Positions 43,529-53,622 of a DNA stretch of 64,000 bases are shown here, in pieces (within the stretch, counting starts at the first letter, position 1; each line of letters starts with the position of its first letter). This DNA comes from Zhengella mangrovi (lineage in GTDB: Bacteria > Pseudomonadota > Alphaproteobacteria > Rhizobiales > Rhizobiaceae), in assembly GCF_002727065.1 (NCBI RefSeq), contig NZ_PDVP01000012.1, positions 62,001 through 126,000 on the forward strand, in the 5' to 3' direction. Under the pieces are notes generated by a model. That model ran no database searches. It was not told the DNA's origin and saw nothing but the letters and a program-made list of their open reading frames with translations. Made by a program: the position numbers and the translations under genes.

Positions 43529-45100
43529 TTGAACGATCCGGTAGCAGGCGATGACAGGCGTCTTCTGGATGTCGAGGGATTGACCAAGGTCTTCGGGTCG
43601 CTGGTCGCCAACGACCGCGTGGACCTTTCCATCGCCAAGGGTGAAATCCACGCCCTGCTCGGGGAGAACGGCGCCGGCAAGTCGACCTTCGTGAAAATGC
43701 TGTTCGGTTCGCTAGAACCGAATGCCGGGACGATCCGCTGGAAGGGCGAGGCGCAGGCGATCACCTCGCCCAGCATGGCCCGCCAGCTTGGCATCGGCAT
43801 GGTATTTCAGCATTTCTCGCTGTTCGAGGCCCTGACGGCTGCCGAGAACATCGCGCTGGCCCTCGACAGGTCGACGCCGATCGCCCAGATTGCCGAGAGT
43901 GCGCGCAAGCTGTCGCGGGATTACGGACTGCCGCTGGATCCCCATTCCCTCGTCGGCGACCTGTCCGTCGGCGAACGCCAGCGCATCGAGATCATCCGCT
44001 GCCTGCTTCAGAAGCCGGAACTGATCATTCTCGACGAACCCACATCGGTCCTGACCCCGCAGGAAGCCGACAAGCTGTTCGAAACGCTGGAACGCCTGCG
44101 CGACGAGGGCAAGTCGATCCTCTACATCTCGCACCGGCTGGAAGAGGTGAAGCGTCTGTGCGACCGCGCCACGGTTCTTCGCCACGGCAAGGTGGTCGAT
44201 CACTGCAATCCGCGCGACGAGACGGCTGCATCGCTGGCCCGCATGATGGTCGGCGAGGAAGTCCAGGCCGTTTCGCGGCCGGACCACGCCGGCGGCGACG
44301 GAGAAGCCCTGCTCGATATCCGCGGCCTGTCCCGCCCGGCGGCGACGCCATTCTCCGTTCCGCTGCGCAACATCGACCTGTCGGTGCGCGCCGGTCAGGT
44401 GATCGGCATCGCCGGTGTTGCCGGCAACGGCCAGGGCGAGTTTTTCGAGGCGGTCTCGGGCGAGGTACGGCAGCCGGAGGCAGGCGCGGTGCGCATTCGC
44501 GGCACGGACGCCGGGCAGCTTTCCATCTCGGCGCGCCGGAAACTGGGTGCCGGTTTCGTGCCGGAGGAACGCCTTGGCCATGGCGCGGCGCCCGGCCTGC
44601 CGCTGTCGCAGAACCTCCTGCTGTCGCGGCACGCCACCGACAGCCGGACCTATCTCGGCCCGCTCGGCACGGTCCGCTACGGCGCGCTTACGGCGGGCGC
44701 GCGGCGTATCGTCCAGGAGATGGATGTTCGCAAGAGCGGCGAAGACCCGGAAGCCGCCGCACTCTCGGGCGGCAACCTGCAGAAGTTCATCATCGGCCGC
44801 GAACTGGACCGGCGGCCGGCCGTCATGGTCGTCAACCAGCCGACCTGGGGCGTCGATGCCGGGGCTGCTGCCCGCATCCGACAGTCGTTGATCGAGCTGG
44901 CGCGCTCCGGCTCGGCCGTCCTCGTCATCAGCCAGGACCTCGATGAACTGTTCGAGATGTCCGATGCCATCGCCGTGATGCACAACGGAACGCTGTCGAG
45001 TCCGGTGCCGATCGCGGAGGCGACCTATGAGAGCGTCGGCCTGCTGATGGGCGGCGCCGAACCCGGGCACAAGGCGACGGCCCACGCGGAGGGCCTGTGA
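43529..45100 (+). CDS. ABC transporter ATP-binding protein, nucleoside/BMP type (two NBDs)
   Basis: The 523-residue ATPase has two nucleotide-binding domains. The first has Walker A GENGAGKSTFVKML, signature LSVGERQRIEI and Walker B LIILDEPTSVL. The second has a Walker A lacking the Gly-Lys-Ser (GVAGNGQGEFFEA), signature LSGGNLQKFI, and MVVNQPTWGVD at Walker B. Degenerate second sites are normal in this importer class (YufO/NupA, RbsA-like). It starts at a TTG (43529) with AGGGG upstream. The downstream permeases and BMP protein identify a purine-nucleoside-type importer. Confidence 0.92.
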   Translation: MNDPVAGDDRRLLDVEGLTKVFGSLVANDRVDLSIAKGEIHALLGENGAGKSTFVKMLFGSLEPNAGTIRWKGEAQAITSPSMARQLGIGMVFQHFSLFEALTAAENIALALDRSTPIAQIAESARKLSRDYGLPLDPHSLVGDLSVGERQRIEIIRCLLQKPELIILDEPTSVLTPQEADKLFETLERLRDEGKSILYISHRLEEVKRLCDRATVLRHGKVVDHCNPRDETAASLARMMVGEEVQAVSRPDHAGGDGEALLDIRGLSRPAATPFSVPLRNIDLSVRAGQVIGIAGVAGNGQGEFFEAVSGEVRQPEAGAVRIRGTDAGQLSISARRKLGAGFVPEERLGHGAAPGLPLSQNLLLSRHATDSRTYLGPLGTVRYGALTAGARRIVQEMDVRKSGEDPEAAALSGGNLQKFIIGRELDRRPAVMVVNQPTWGVDAGAAARIRQSLIELARSGSAVLVISQDLDELFEMSDAIAVMHNGTLSSPVPIAEATYESVGLLMGGAEPGHKATAHAEGL

Positions 45101-46185
45101 TGCGCATCGAACTCGTCAAGCGCCCGCGCCATTCCGTGCTGTTCAGCGCGCTGTCGCCGTTCGTGGCGCTTGGCCTCACCATCCTCGCCGGTGCGATCAT
45201 GTTCGCTCTTCTCGGCAAGAACCCGGTCGTCGGCCTCTATTCCTATTTCATCGAGCCGCTGACCGAAACCTGGTCGCTGCACGAACTGGCCATCAAGGCG
45301 GCGCCGCTCATCCTCATCGCCACGGGTCTGTGCGTCTGCTACCTGTCCAACAACTGGAACATCGGCGCGGAAGGCCAGTTCATCACCGGCGCGATTCTTG
45401 GCTCGCTGCTGCCGGTGATCTTTCCGGGCTTCACAGGGCCGCTGGTCCTGCCGATCATGATCCTTCTCGCGATGATCGGGGGGGCGGCCTATGCCGGCAT
45501 CCCGGCGGTCCTGAAGATGCGCTTCGGGACCAACGAGATTCTCACCAGCCTCATGCTGGTCTACGTCGCCCAGCTCTTCAACGACTGGCTCGTCCGCGGG
45601 CCATGGCGCAACCCGGAGGGATTCAGCTTTCCCGGCACCGTCACCTTCCACGCCGACGCGCTGCTGCCGGAAATCCTGCCCGCCTCCGGCCGCGCCAATA
45701 TCGGCATCGTGTTCGCGCTCGTCGCCGCCATCGTCGTCTGGTTCATCCTCGCCCGCACGCTGAAGGGGTTCGAGGTCCGCGTCCTCGGGCAAAGTCCGCG
45801 TGCCGGCCGGTTCGCCGGCTTCTCGCCCCGCAGCATGACGCTGTTTGCCTTCCTGGTGTCGGGCGCGCTCGCCGGCCTGGCCGGCATCACGGAAGTCTCC
45901 GGCGCGGTCCAGGCCCTGAACGAGAAGCTGTCTGTCGGCTACGGGTTCACGGCCATCATCGTCGCCTTTCTCGGCCGTCTGAACCCGCTTGGCGTGATCG
46001 TCGCCGGCTTTGTGTTGGCGCTGACCTACCTCGGCGGGGAGGCGGCCCAGATATCCCTCCAGATATCGGACAAGACCGCGCGCGTCTTCCAGGGCATGCT
46101 CCTGTTCTTCGTCCTGGCGAGCGACACCCTCATCCATTATCGCGTCCGCATCGTGCGCGGCGCCGGGGAGGCAAATCGTGCTTGA
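45100..46185 (+). CDS. ABC transporter permease 1 (BMP/nucleoside type)
   Basis: The 361-residue permease of the BPD_transp_2 family has about ten helices. Family segments are CYLSNNWNIGAEGQFITGAI and MRFGTNEILTSLMLVYVA, with the loop GQSPRAGRFAGFSPR facing the ATPase. The ATG at 45100 shares its A with the preceding TGA (TGATG). It forms the heterodimeric channel with the next gene. Confidence 0.92.
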   Translation: MRIELVKRPRHSVLFSALSPFVALGLTILAGAIMFALLGKNPVVGLYSYFIEPLTETWSLHELAIKAAPLILIATGLCVCYLSNNWNIGAEGQFITGAILGSLLPVIFPGFTGPLVLPIMILLAMIGGAAYAGIPAVLKMRFGTNEILTSLMLVYVAQLFNDWLVRGPWRNPEGFSFPGTVTFHADALLPEILPASGRANIGIVFALVAAIVVWFILARTLKGFEVRVLGQSPRAGRFAGFSPRSMTLFAFLVSGALAGLAGITEVSGAVQALNEKLSVGYGFTAIIVAFLGRLNPLGVIVAGFVLALTYLGGEAAQISLQISDKTARVFQGMLLFFVLASDTLIHYRVRIVRGAGEANRA

Positions 46186-47146
46186 GGCCATCCTCCTGAC
46201 GGTCGCCACCGCCGCGACGCCGCTCCTTCTTGCCGCCATCGGCGAACTCGTGGTCGAACGCTCCGGGGTTCTCAATCTCGGCGTCGAGGGCATGATGCTG
46301 ATCGGCGCGGTCACCGGCTTCGGCGTTGCGCTCTCCACCGGATCGCCCTGGCTGGGCGCGCTTGCCGCCATTATCGCCGGATCGGCCTTCTCGCTTCTCT
46401 TCGGCTTTCTGACGCTGACGCTCGTCACCAACCAGGTAGCGACGGGCCTGGCGCTGACGCTGCTGGGCATAGGCCTGTCCGGCCAGATCGGCGAGGCCTT
46501 CGTCGGCATGCCGGGCGTCCGCATGGGGGCGATCAGCATACCCGGCCTTTCCAGCCTGCCCTATGTCGGCAAGCTGTTCTTCGGCCAGGATCCGCTGTTC
46601 TACGTCTCCATCGCGCTGACGGCCGCCACCGCCTGGTTCCTGTTCCGCACGCGCGCCGGTCTCACCTTGCGCGCGGTGGGCGACAGCCACGGTTCGGCCC
46701 ATGCGCTGGGCATCAAGGTCATCGGCATCCGCTACCTTGCCGTCATGTTCGGCGGTGGCTGTGCCGGCCTCGCGGGTGCCTACCTGTCGCTGGCCTATAC
46801 GCCGCAATGGGTGGAAAACATGACCGCCGGACGCGGCTGGATCGCGCTGGCCCTGGTGGTCTTTGCATCCTGGCGTCCGTGGCGGGTTCTGGCCGGCGCC
46901 TACCTCTTCGGTGCCATCACCATTCTCCAGCTTCACATCCAGGCGATCAGCCTGAATGAGCTGGGATTCCTTCCAGCGCCGCTGTTCTGGATCGCGGAAC
47001 TGGTGAAATCCGTGCCGTCGCAGTTCCTTTCTTCGCTGCCCTATCTGGCAACAGTGGTGGTGCTTGTGCTTATCTCACGGAACAGGCGGCTGACGATGAT
47101 GAACACGCCGGCCTCGCTGGGGCGGCCGTTCGTGCCGGACCGCTAG
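46178..47146 (+). CDS. ABC transporter permease 2 (BMP/nucleoside type)
   Basis: The 322-residue second permease of the system has the BPD_transp_2 signature ERSGVLNLGVEGMMLIGAV near the N-terminus and the ATPase-facing loop AVGDSHGSAHALGIKVIGIR. It starts at a GTG and overlaps the first permease by 8 bases. Fewer helices than permease 1 (about eight) is normal for this class. Confidence 0.92.
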   Translation: MLEAILLTVATAATPLLLAAIGELVVERSGVLNLGVEGMMLIGAVTGFGVALSTGSPWLGALAAIIAGSAFSLLFGFLTLTLVTNQVATGLALTLLGIGLSGQIGEAFVGMPGVRMGAISIPGLSSLPYVGKLFFGQDPLFYVSIALTAATAWFLFRTRAGLTLRAVGDSHGSAHALGIKVIGIRYLAVMFGGGCAGLAGAYLSLAYTPQWVENMTAGRGWIALALVVFASWRPWRVLAGAYLFGAITILQLHIQAISLNELGFLPAPLFWIAELVKSVPSQFLSSLPYLATVVVLVLISRNRRLTMMNTPASLGRPFVPDR

Positions 47147-47199
47147 ACAAGAAAAAAGACGGGTAGCCCCGCGACATTCACACTCAAGAGGTTGAACAC

Positions 47200-48279
47200 A
47201 TGAAAAAACTGATCCTCTCCCTCGCCACGGCCACGGCGCTGACCGCTGCCGCGACGACCGCAGCCATGGCGCAAATGGACAAGGTCAAGGCCTGCTTCAT
47301 CTACGTCGGTCCGATCGGCGACTTCGGCTGGTCCTACCAGCACGACCAGGGCCGCCTCGCCGTCGAGAAGGAACTCGGCGACAAGGTAGAGACCGCCTAC
47401 CTGGAAAGCGTGCCGGAAGGTGCCGACGCCGAGCGTGCCATCGAGCGTTTTGCCCGCTCCGGCTGCAACATCGTCTTCACGACGTCCTTCGGCTACATGG
47501 ATGCCACCAACAAGGTCGCCGCCAAGTTCCCGGACGTGAAGTTCGAGCATGCCACGGGTTACAAGCGCGAGCATCCCAATGTCTCGACCTACAATTCCCG
47601 TTTCTACGAAGGCCGCTACGTCCAGGGCGTGATCGCCGCATCGCTGTCGAAGGCCGGCACGGCCGGCTACATCGCCTCCTTCCCGATCCCCGAAGTGGTG
47701 ATGGGCATCAATGCCTTCATGCTCGGTGCGCAGTCCGTCAACAAGGACTTCAAGGTCAAGGTGGTCTGGGCCAACACCTGGTTCGATCCCGGCAAGGAAG
47801 CCGACGCGGCCAAGGCGCTGATCGACCAGGGTGCCGACATCATCACCCAGCACACCGACTCCACCGCGCCCATGCAGGTGGCTTCCGAGCGTGGCATCAA
47901 GGCCTTCGGCCAGGCCTCGGACATGATCAAGTTCGGTCCCGAGACCCAGCTGACGTCGATCATCGACAACTGGTCGCCCTATTACATCAAGCGGGTGAAG
48001 GCCGTGCTCGACGGTACCTGGGAACAGGTCGATGTCTGGGCCGGCATGCCGGAAGGCGAAGTCGTGATGGCGCCCTACACCAACATGCCGGACGACGTGA
48101 AGGCCAAGGCCGAGGCCGTCGAAGCGAAGATCAAGTCGGGTGAGTTCAATCCCTTCACCGGCCCCGTCAACAAGCAGGATGGCACGCCTTGGCTGAAGGA
48201 TGGCGAGGTGTCCGACGATGGCACGCTGCTCGGCATGAACTTCTACGTCGAAGGCGTCGACGACAAGCTGCCGCAGTAA
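47200..48279 (+). CDS. BMP-family ABC transporter substrate-binding protein
   Basis: The 359-residue periplasmic protein has a signal peptide (MKKLILSLATATALTAAATT, cleavage after AMA near residue 24). The PnrA/BMP ligand-binding fold shows YVGPIGDFGWSYQHDQGR, in which Asp and Trp line the pocket, and ITQHTDSTAPMQVASERG. BMP proteins bind purine nucleosides or related ligands. The gene lies last in the operon, 53 bases after permease 2 and with its own AAGAGG ribosome site, followed by a hairpin. Confidence 0.93.
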   Translation: MKKLILSLATATALTAAATTAAMAQMDKVKACFIYVGPIGDFGWSYQHDQGRLAVEKELGDKVETAYLESVPEGADAERAIERFARSGCNIVFTTSFGYMDATNKVAAKFPDVKFEHATGYKREHPNVSTYNSRFYEGRYVQGVIAASLSKAGTAGYIASFPIPEVVMGINAFMLGAQSVNKDFKVKVVWANTWFDPGKEADAAKALIDQGADIITQHTDSTAPMQVASERGIKAFGQASDMIKFGPETQLTSIIDNWSPYYIKRVKAVLDGTWEQVDVWAGMPEGEVVMAPYTNMPDDVKAKAEAVEAKIKSGEFNPFTGPVNKQDGTPWLKDGEVSDDGTLLGMNFYVEGVDDKLPQ

Positions 48280-48302
48280 GGACACGGCATCGAAGCATTT
48301 CT

Positions 48303-48332
48303 GGAGCGCGGGGCCGGACGGTCCCGCGCTCC
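48303..48332 (+). terminator. Hairpin after the BMP operon
   Basis: A perfect 10-bp stem (GGAGCGCGGG at 48303-48312 with CCCGCGCTCC at 48323-48332) with a 10-base loop lies 24 bases after the BMP-protein stop. The following T-tract (TGTCGTTT) is weak. Confidence 0.55.
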
Positions 48333-48357
48333 TGTCGTTTCTGACCGGTTTGCGAAC

Positions 48358-49473
48358 TCAGGAAGCAGCCGTTGTGCGGCCGGCCGGAAGAAAGCGCCAG
48401 GCATAAGAAGCCATCGCGTGGAGCCGGCCGGCTAGCCAGCGGCGCCCGGGCGCCTCGATGAACCGCCATACCGACCACGAAAGCAAAAGCACCATCACCG
48501 ACGCGGCGGACAGGGCGCCGGCCTCGCCGATGGACGGGGCAAGCGCATTGATTGTCACGTAGCCGATATTCTGGTGCAGCAGGTAGAGCGGATAGGTCAG
48601 GCCGCCAAGCATCAGCACCAGGGGCGTCGGGGAAACGAACCGCCGCGCCATGACCGTCGCCCAGAAGACCAGGTGCAGCGCGATCCCGGCCAGGACGAGT
48701 TCGCGCGACGTGAGCGCCGTTCCGTAATGCTCGAGCATCCAGGCCTGCATGCCCGCCATGTGGCTCAGCGCCATCAGGAAGGCCGCCGCCATCAGCATGA
48801 GAACGTCGCCGCCGCGACGATGCGCGACCAGGTGATAGGCAAGAATGCCGCCGGCAAAGAAGGGCGCGTATTCGGTGATGAGCGCCAGGCGCACGGCGCC
48901 GCTTTGAAGCCATCTCTCGTTGATCATCGCGATGACCAGCCAGGCCGCGACGAGCAGCAGCCGCCGGCTGGAGAACAGGCCGGACAGGATGGCCAGTGAA
49001 ACCCAGAAATAGAACACCATTTCAAGGATGATGGTCCAGTAGACGCCGTCCATGAAAGGCTGGCCGAAAGCCGGCGCCAGCATTGCCAGATTGGCCCCGT
49101 ATTGCCCGGCGCCGGCCGGCAGCCGCGGATCCCCGGCAAGCAGGAGGACGACGAAGGTGATCGTCATGCAAGCCAGGAAGCCCGGATAGAGCCGGGAAAA
49201 GCGTGCGATGACGAAACCCGTGAACGAACGTCCCTCGGCGGACCAGGCGATGACGAAGCCCGAGATCATGAAAAACAGGTTCAGCCCGAGATAGCCGAAG
49301 ATCGCGACAGGTGCGGCCGTGGAGACGCCGTGGTCGAGGTAGGCCGGTGTGCCGGCCGAACCGCGGAACAGGTAATGGTAACCGGCGACGGCAACCGCCG
49401 AGAACAGGCGCAGCAGGTCAAGCGATGCCATGCGCTCTGATGCGCCGCGCCCGGTTTCATCCCGTGCTGCCAT
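48358..49473 (-). CDS. Acyltransferase family 3 membrane protein
   Basis: This 371-residue integral membrane protein has about ten helices. The N-terminal family motif begins SLDLLRLFSAVAVAGYHY, in which an Arg and a His eleven residues later are conserved, followed by GYLGLNLFFMISGFVI and FVIARFSRLYPGF. Members (OafA/NodX type) O-acylate sugars of lipopolysaccharide, exopolysaccharide or lipo-oligosaccharides. No glycan locus is nearby, so the acceptor is unknown. The ATG at 49473 has GGAGATGG upstream. Confidence 0.88.
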   Translation of the reverse strand: MAARDETGRGASERMASLDLLRLFSAVAVAGYHYLFRGSAGTPAYLDHGVSTAAPVAIFGYLGLNLFFMISGFVIAWSAEGRSFTGFVIARFSRLYPGFLACMTITFVVLLLAGDPRLPAGAGQYGANLAMLAPAFGQPFMDGVYWTIILEMVFYFWVSLAILSGLFSSRRLLLVAAWLVIAMINERWLQSGAVRLALITEYAPFFAGGILAYHLVAHRRGGDVLMLMAAAFLMALSHMAGMQAWMLEHYGTALTSRELVLAGIALHLVFWATVMARRFVSPTPLVLMLGGLTYPLYLLHQNIGYVTINALAPSIGEAGALSAASVMVLLLSWSVWRFIEAPGRRWLAGRLHAMASYAWRFLPAGRTTAAS

Positions 49474-49569
49474 GGGGGTCCATCTCCGTTTCCGGGCCGG
49501 AGAATGCCATCGGTCCGGGCCAGGAAACAGGAAATCCGTGCGACAGGGTGAACGGGCAGGGTTAACCGC

Positions 49570-50883
49570 TCAGACGGCGGTCCCGTGCAGGTCGTAGGCG
49601 TCCGCGGCCTCGATCCTGACCGTGACGATGTCGCCGACGCGCAGCGGCCGGCGCGACGTGACGTGAACGACGCCGTCGATCTCGGGCGCGTCGTACTTGG
49701 TGCGGCCCGTGCCCACCGTTCCTTCCGCCTTGTCGATGATGACCGGAAGGCGCTTGCCGACACGCTTTTTCAGGAGCTGTGCGGAAACGCCCTGCTGGCG
49801 CTCCATGAACCGCTTCCAGCGCGCCTCCTTGATGTCCTCCGGCACGTCTTCGAGGCCAAGGTCATTGGAGCGCGCGCCCTTCACCGGCTCGTACTTGAAA
49901 CAGCCGGCCCGGTCGATCTTCGCCGCGTCCAGCCAGTCGAGCAGGGTGGAGAAATCCTCCTCGGTCTCGCCCGGGAAGCCGGCGATGAACGTCGAACGGA
50001 CGGCGAGATCAGGGCAGATGTCCCGCCAGCGCTGGATCCGTTCCAGCGTCTTTTCCTGGTGCGCGGGACGCCGCATGTTTTTCAGCACCGCCGGGCTGGC
50101 GTGCTGGAAGGGAATGTCGAGATAGGGAAGGATCTTGCCTTCCGCCATCAGCGGGATGACCTCGTCCACGTGCGGGTAGGGATAGACGTAATGCATCCGC
50201 ACCCAGACGCCCATGTCGCCCAGTTCCCGCGCCAGGTCGAGGAAGCGCGTGCGAACCTGCCGGTCCTGCCACGGACTCTCGGCATATTTCATGTCGAGGC
50301 CATAGGCGCTTGTGTCCTGGCTGATGACGAGGATCTCCTTCACGCCTGCCTTCACCAGCTTTTCCGCCTCGCGCAGAACGTCACCGATGGGCCGCGACAC
50401 GAGATCGCCGCGCAAGTGCGGGATGATGCAGAACGAACAGCGGTTGGAGCAGCCCTCGGAGATCTTCAGATAGGCATAGTGGCGCGGCGTCAGCTTCACG
50501 CCCTGCTCGGGAACCAGGTCGAGAAACGGGTCATGCGCCGGCGGGGCGGCTTCGTGCACCGCGGCCATGACGCTCTCGTAGGCCTGCGGCCCGGTGATGG
50601 CGAGCACGCTCGGATGGCGTTCCCGGATCACGTCCGGTTCGGCGCCCAGGCACCCGGTCACGATTACCTTGCCATTCTCGTTCAGGGCCTCGCCGATCGC
50701 GCCCAGCGACTCGTCGCGGGCGGAATCGAGAAACCCGCAGGTGTTGACCACCACGAGGTCCGCGCCGTCATGCTTGCGGGCGATCTCGTAGCCTTCCGCA
50801 CGCAGGCGGGTGATGATCCGCTCGGAATCGACCAGCGCCTTGGGGCAGCCGAGGGAAACGAAACTGACGCGTGGTGCAGACAT
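49570..50883 (-). CDS. rimO: Ribosomal protein S12 methylthiotransferase RimO
   Basis: The 437-residue radical-SAM protein has an N-terminal UPF0004 domain with three cluster cysteines ([27 protein letters not shown]). The radical SAM motif CSNRCSFC is in [20 protein letters not shown], and a C-terminal TRAM domain includes [15 protein letters not shown]. It adds a methylthio group to Asp88 of S12. The [18 protein letters not shown] start and length distinguish it from MiaB. It is separated from both neighbours by about 100 bases. Confidence 0.96.
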   Translation of the reverse strand: MSAPRVSFVSLGCPKALVDSERIITRLRAEGYEIARKHDGADLVVVNTCGFLDSARDESLGAIGEALNENGKVIVTGCLGAEPDVIRERHPSVLAITGPQAYESVMAAVHEAAPPAHDPFLDLVPEQGVKLTPRHYAYLKISEGCSNRCSFCIIPHLRGDLVSRPIGDVLREAEKLVKAGVKEILVISQDTSAYGLDMKYAESPWQDRQVRTRFLDLARELGDMGVWVRMHYVYPYPHVDEVIPLMAEGKILPYLDIPFQHASPAVLKNMRRPAHQEKTLERIQRWRDICPDLAVRSTFIAGFPGETEEDFSTLLDWLDAAKIDRAGCFKYEPVKGARSNDLGLEDVPEDIKEARWKRFMERQQGVSAQLLKKRVGKRLPVIIDKAEGTVGTGRTKYDAPEIDGVVHVTSRRPLRVGDIVTVRIEAADAYDLHGTAV

Positions 50884-51023
50884 GGGGCTCTCTTCGTCCG
50901 TTTGGGCAGGAAGGGCGGCAGGCCGGCAAAACGGCCGTCAGGCCAGACCGCAGCCGACGGCGCTGCGCATAGACCGGATTGATGTCGAGGGCAAGGCAGG
51001 CCGGCGCCGCGCGCCGGCTGGCG

Positions 51024-52421
51024 TCACCCGTGCTGCGACAATTCGCGGATCACGTCACCGGCCATGGCGACATCGGCCTCTGTGGCGTCGAACTGGCCGA
51101 CCTGGAAACGGATGGCGATGCGGCCGTCGACCCGGGTCTGGGTGATGTAGATGCGCCCATCGTCGTTGATCCGGTTGACGAAGGCGATCTGCGCGTCGTC
51201 CGGTCGCCCTGCAAGGCGAAAGGTGAAAAGCGACAGCACCGGTTCGGTGACGATCTCGAAGCCGGGCAGGGCACGCAACCGCTCGGCCAGGGCCTGCGAC
51301 CATGCGACGTGGTTGCGGATGCGCTCGCGCAGGCCCTCCAGGCCGTAGCCGCGCATCAGAAACCACAGCTTGAGCGCACGGAATCGGCGCCCGAGCGGTA
51401 CCGACCATTCCGAGTAGTTGATCAGCCCGTCGTGACCGTGGGTCTTGAGGTATTCCGGCTGGATGGCCAGTGTCTTCACCAGACTTTCCGGATCGGCGAT
51501 GAAATGCGCCGAGCAGTCGAACTGTGCCCCGAGCCACTTGTGCGGATTGAAGACGACGGAGTCGGCACCCTCCACGCCTTCCCACAGCGACCGGTATTCC
51601 GGGCAGATCATCGCCGATCCGGCCCAGGCCGCGTCGACGTGGCTGTAGAGGCCGTGGCCCCTGGCAACACCGAGAACAGTCCGCAGATCGTCGCAGGCCC
51701 CGGTGCCCGTTCCGCCCGTGCAGGCAATGACGCCTGCCGGCAGGAAGCCCGCTTCCCGGTCGGCCACGATCGCTGCCTCCAGCGCCTGCGCATCCATGCC
51801 GCTCATGGGTCCGGAGACCGGGATCCGGACGAGGTTGTCCTGCCCGATGCCGGAAATCCAGATGGCACGGTCAACCGAGGTGTGCACCTCGGCGCTCGCA
51901 TAGACGCGAAGCCGCGGCTGGCCGGAGAGGCCTGCCTGGTTCCCGGCCCAGGCGAGGGCGCGTTCGCGCATGGTGAGCACCGCCGCCAGGGTGGCGGACG
52001 AGGCGCTGTCCTGGATCACGCCCGAAAAACCGCCAGGCAGGCCGATGGCCTGCCGAAGCCAGTCCATCATCCGCGTTTCCATCTCGGTCGCAGCCGGGCT
52101 GGTCTGCCACAGCATGCACTGGGCGGCCATGGCCGTCACAAGGTACTCGGCAAGGACGGAAACATCGGCGGCGTTGGCCGGGAAATAGGCAAAGAACCGC
52201 GGATGCTGCCAATGGGTCATGCCCGGCACGACGATCCGCTCGAAATCGGCCATGATCGCGTTCATCGCATCGGCGTGTTCCGGAGGCGATGGCGGCAATT
52301 GCGCGGCGATGTCGCCCGGCGCGGTCTTGGCCCGGACGGGCCGGTCGCGGAGCGTATCGCGGTAATCGGCGCCCCAGTCGGCCGCCTTTCGCGACCAGGA
52401 TCGAAAATCTTCCGGCGTCAT
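51024..52421 (-). CDS. PLP-dependent aromatic-amino-acid-type decarboxylase (group II)
   Basis: The 465-residue fold-type I enzyme belongs to the DDC/tryptophan decarboxylase family. HPRFFAYFPANAADVSVLAE near residue 75 is the family substrate-loop block. The PLP lysine is in VVFNPHKWLGAQFDC, and the cofactor Asp/Ala segment is YSHVDAAWAGSAMICPEYR. Such enzymes decarboxylate L-aromatic amino acids to amines. The start at 52421 has AAGGAGG upstream. It is divergent from the DUF2218 gene; no aromatic amine pathway is next to it. Confidence 0.88.
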   Translation of the reverse strand: MTPEDFRSWSRKAADWGADYRDTLRDRPVRAKTAPGDIAAQLPPSPPEHADAMNAIMADFERIVVPGMTHWQHPRFFAYFPANAADVSVLAEYLVTAMAAQCMLWQTSPAATEMETRMMDWLRQAIGLPGGFSGVIQDSASSATLAAVLTMRERALAWAGNQAGLSGQPRLRVYASAEVHTSVDRAIWISGIGQDNLVRIPVSGPMSGMDAQALEAAIVADREAGFLPAGVIACTGGTGTGACDDLRTVLGVARGHGLYSHVDAAWAGSAMICPEYRSLWEGVEGADSVVFNPHKWLGAQFDCSAHFIADPESLVKTLAIQPEYLKTHGHDGLINYSEWSVPLGRRFRALKLWFLMRGYGLEGLRERIRNHVAWSQALAERLRALPGFEIVTEPVLSLFTFRLAGRPDDAQIAFVNRINDDGRIYITQTRVDGRIAIRFQVGQFDATEADVAMAGDVIRELSQHG

Positions 52422-52541
52422 GTCCTTGCCTCCTTCATCCCGGCCGCCCCTGGCCGGTACAGTGTGTCTTCGCCAGTGCCGTTGTCTGAGCCGCTTCTTG
52501 ATCCCATCTGAAGGGCAACGCAAACGAAGAAAGATTCAACC

Positions 52542-52847
52542 ATGACAGACCAGGCCTTTTCCGCCGCAGCGCGGGTCCCGACCGCCGCCGGCTCGCGATA
52601 CCTCCAGCAGCTCAGCAAGCACTGGGCACACAAGTTCCCGGTCAACTTCACGCCCGAGAAAAGCCGGATCGAGCTTCCGTCCGGCCTCTGCGAGATGGCG
52701 GCGGAAGAGGAGGCCCTGCTGGTCAGCATCGAATCGGCCAGTGCCGAAGAACGGGACCGGCTCAAGGACGTGGTCGAAAAACACATCGTTCGCTTTGCCT
52801 TTCGCGAGGACCTTGTCTTCGACTGGCGAAATGTGACCGCTGCCTGA
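52542..52847 (+). CDS. DUF2218 domain protein
   Basis: This 101-residue protein consists of one DUF2218 domain; the start RVPTAAGSRYLQQLSKHWAHKF and later FTPEKSRIELPSG are its typical blocks. The domain is found alone and attached to siderophore-interacting (ferric reductase) proteins, suggesting a link with iron use in some genomes. Function is unknown. It lies between the divergent decarboxylase and a MarR regulator. Confidence 0.85.
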   Translation: MTDQAFSAAARVPTAAGSRYLQQLSKHWAHKFPVNFTPEKSRIELPSGLCEMAAEEEALLVSIESASAEERDRLKDVVEKHIVRFAFREDLVFDWRNVTAA

Positions 52848-52991
52848 TGAACTCAAACTGATGACCCCGCCTCTTGCGGGTCCGGACCGCGGGATGCCCG
52901 GCCGCCCTGTTGGTTAATGTGTTAAGTTTATCCGGAGTGATGGTCAACCATGGCTTGGCACGTTCCAAAAAACAGTCGATAGAGTGGGGGC

Positions 52992-53444
52992 ATGACCGAC
53001 GATTCCAAGGCACCCGGCCAATTCGCGCCGACCACGCGTTCCCTGCCCATCGCATTGCTGCGCGCCCGCGAGACCGTGATGGGGCCGATCCGGGACATGC
53101 TTCAGAAGAGTGGCGTGTCGGAACAGCAGTGGCGCGTGCTCCGCGTGCTCGATGAACTGGGCGAAGTGGAACAGAGCGCGATCGCCGAGGCTGCCTGTCT
53201 GCAATTGCCGAGCCTGACCCGGATTCTCAAGACCCTGGAAGGGCAGGGACGGGTCACACGGCGGACCGACGAGACCGACCGCCGCCGCACCCTCGTCCGG
53301 ATCACCGACGAGGGCAGGGTGCTGATCCTCCAGCATCTCGACGACAATGCCGCGATCTTCGCCCGGCTTGAACGCCGGTTTGGCCGCGCCAGGCTCGATA
53401 CCCTGCTGGATCTCCTGGAAGAACTGCGCCGCACGGCCCCCTGA
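52992..53444 (+). CDS. MarR-family transcriptional regulator (HpaR-like)
   Basis: The 150-residue winged-helix regulator has its recognition region at LPSLTRILKTLEGQGRVTRR and the wing at TDETDRRRTLVRITDEG. The overall sequence, including ARETVMGPIRDMLQKSGVSEQQWRVLRVL, resembles HpaR/HpcR, the homoprotocatechuate operon regulator. No hpa genes are visible. The upstream region has a TTAA-TGTG-TTAA sequence (52914-52925) as a possible self-operator. It is followed by a 228-base gap before the SorC-regulated operon. Confidence 0.85.
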   Translation: MTDDSKAPGQFAPTTRSLPIALLRARETVMGPIRDMLQKSGVSEQQWRVLRVLDELGEVEQSAIAEAACLQLPSLTRILKTLEGQGRVTRRTDETDRRRTLVRITDEGRVLILQHLDDNAAIFARLERRFGRARLDTLLDLLEELRRTAP

Positions 53445-53622
53445 ACGCCCTTCGGGCATCCTGGTTCCCACGTGACATGCCGGTCCGGCGGACCGCTGCG
53501 AATGGCGCGCGCCGTCATTCCGGCGCTTTGTCCTGCATTCTGAAATGCACGCGTTGCCACGCAAGGTTCGCTGTCCACAGGCGGAGATTCTCCTGTCACG
53601 CCCTTGACAAAATTTGCGCGTC

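Noticed and set aside
52914-52925. CtrA site TTAA-N7-TTAA before the MarR gene
   Set aside because: The spacer between the TTAA half-sites is 4, not 7, so it does not fit CtrA; it is left as a possible self-operator only.
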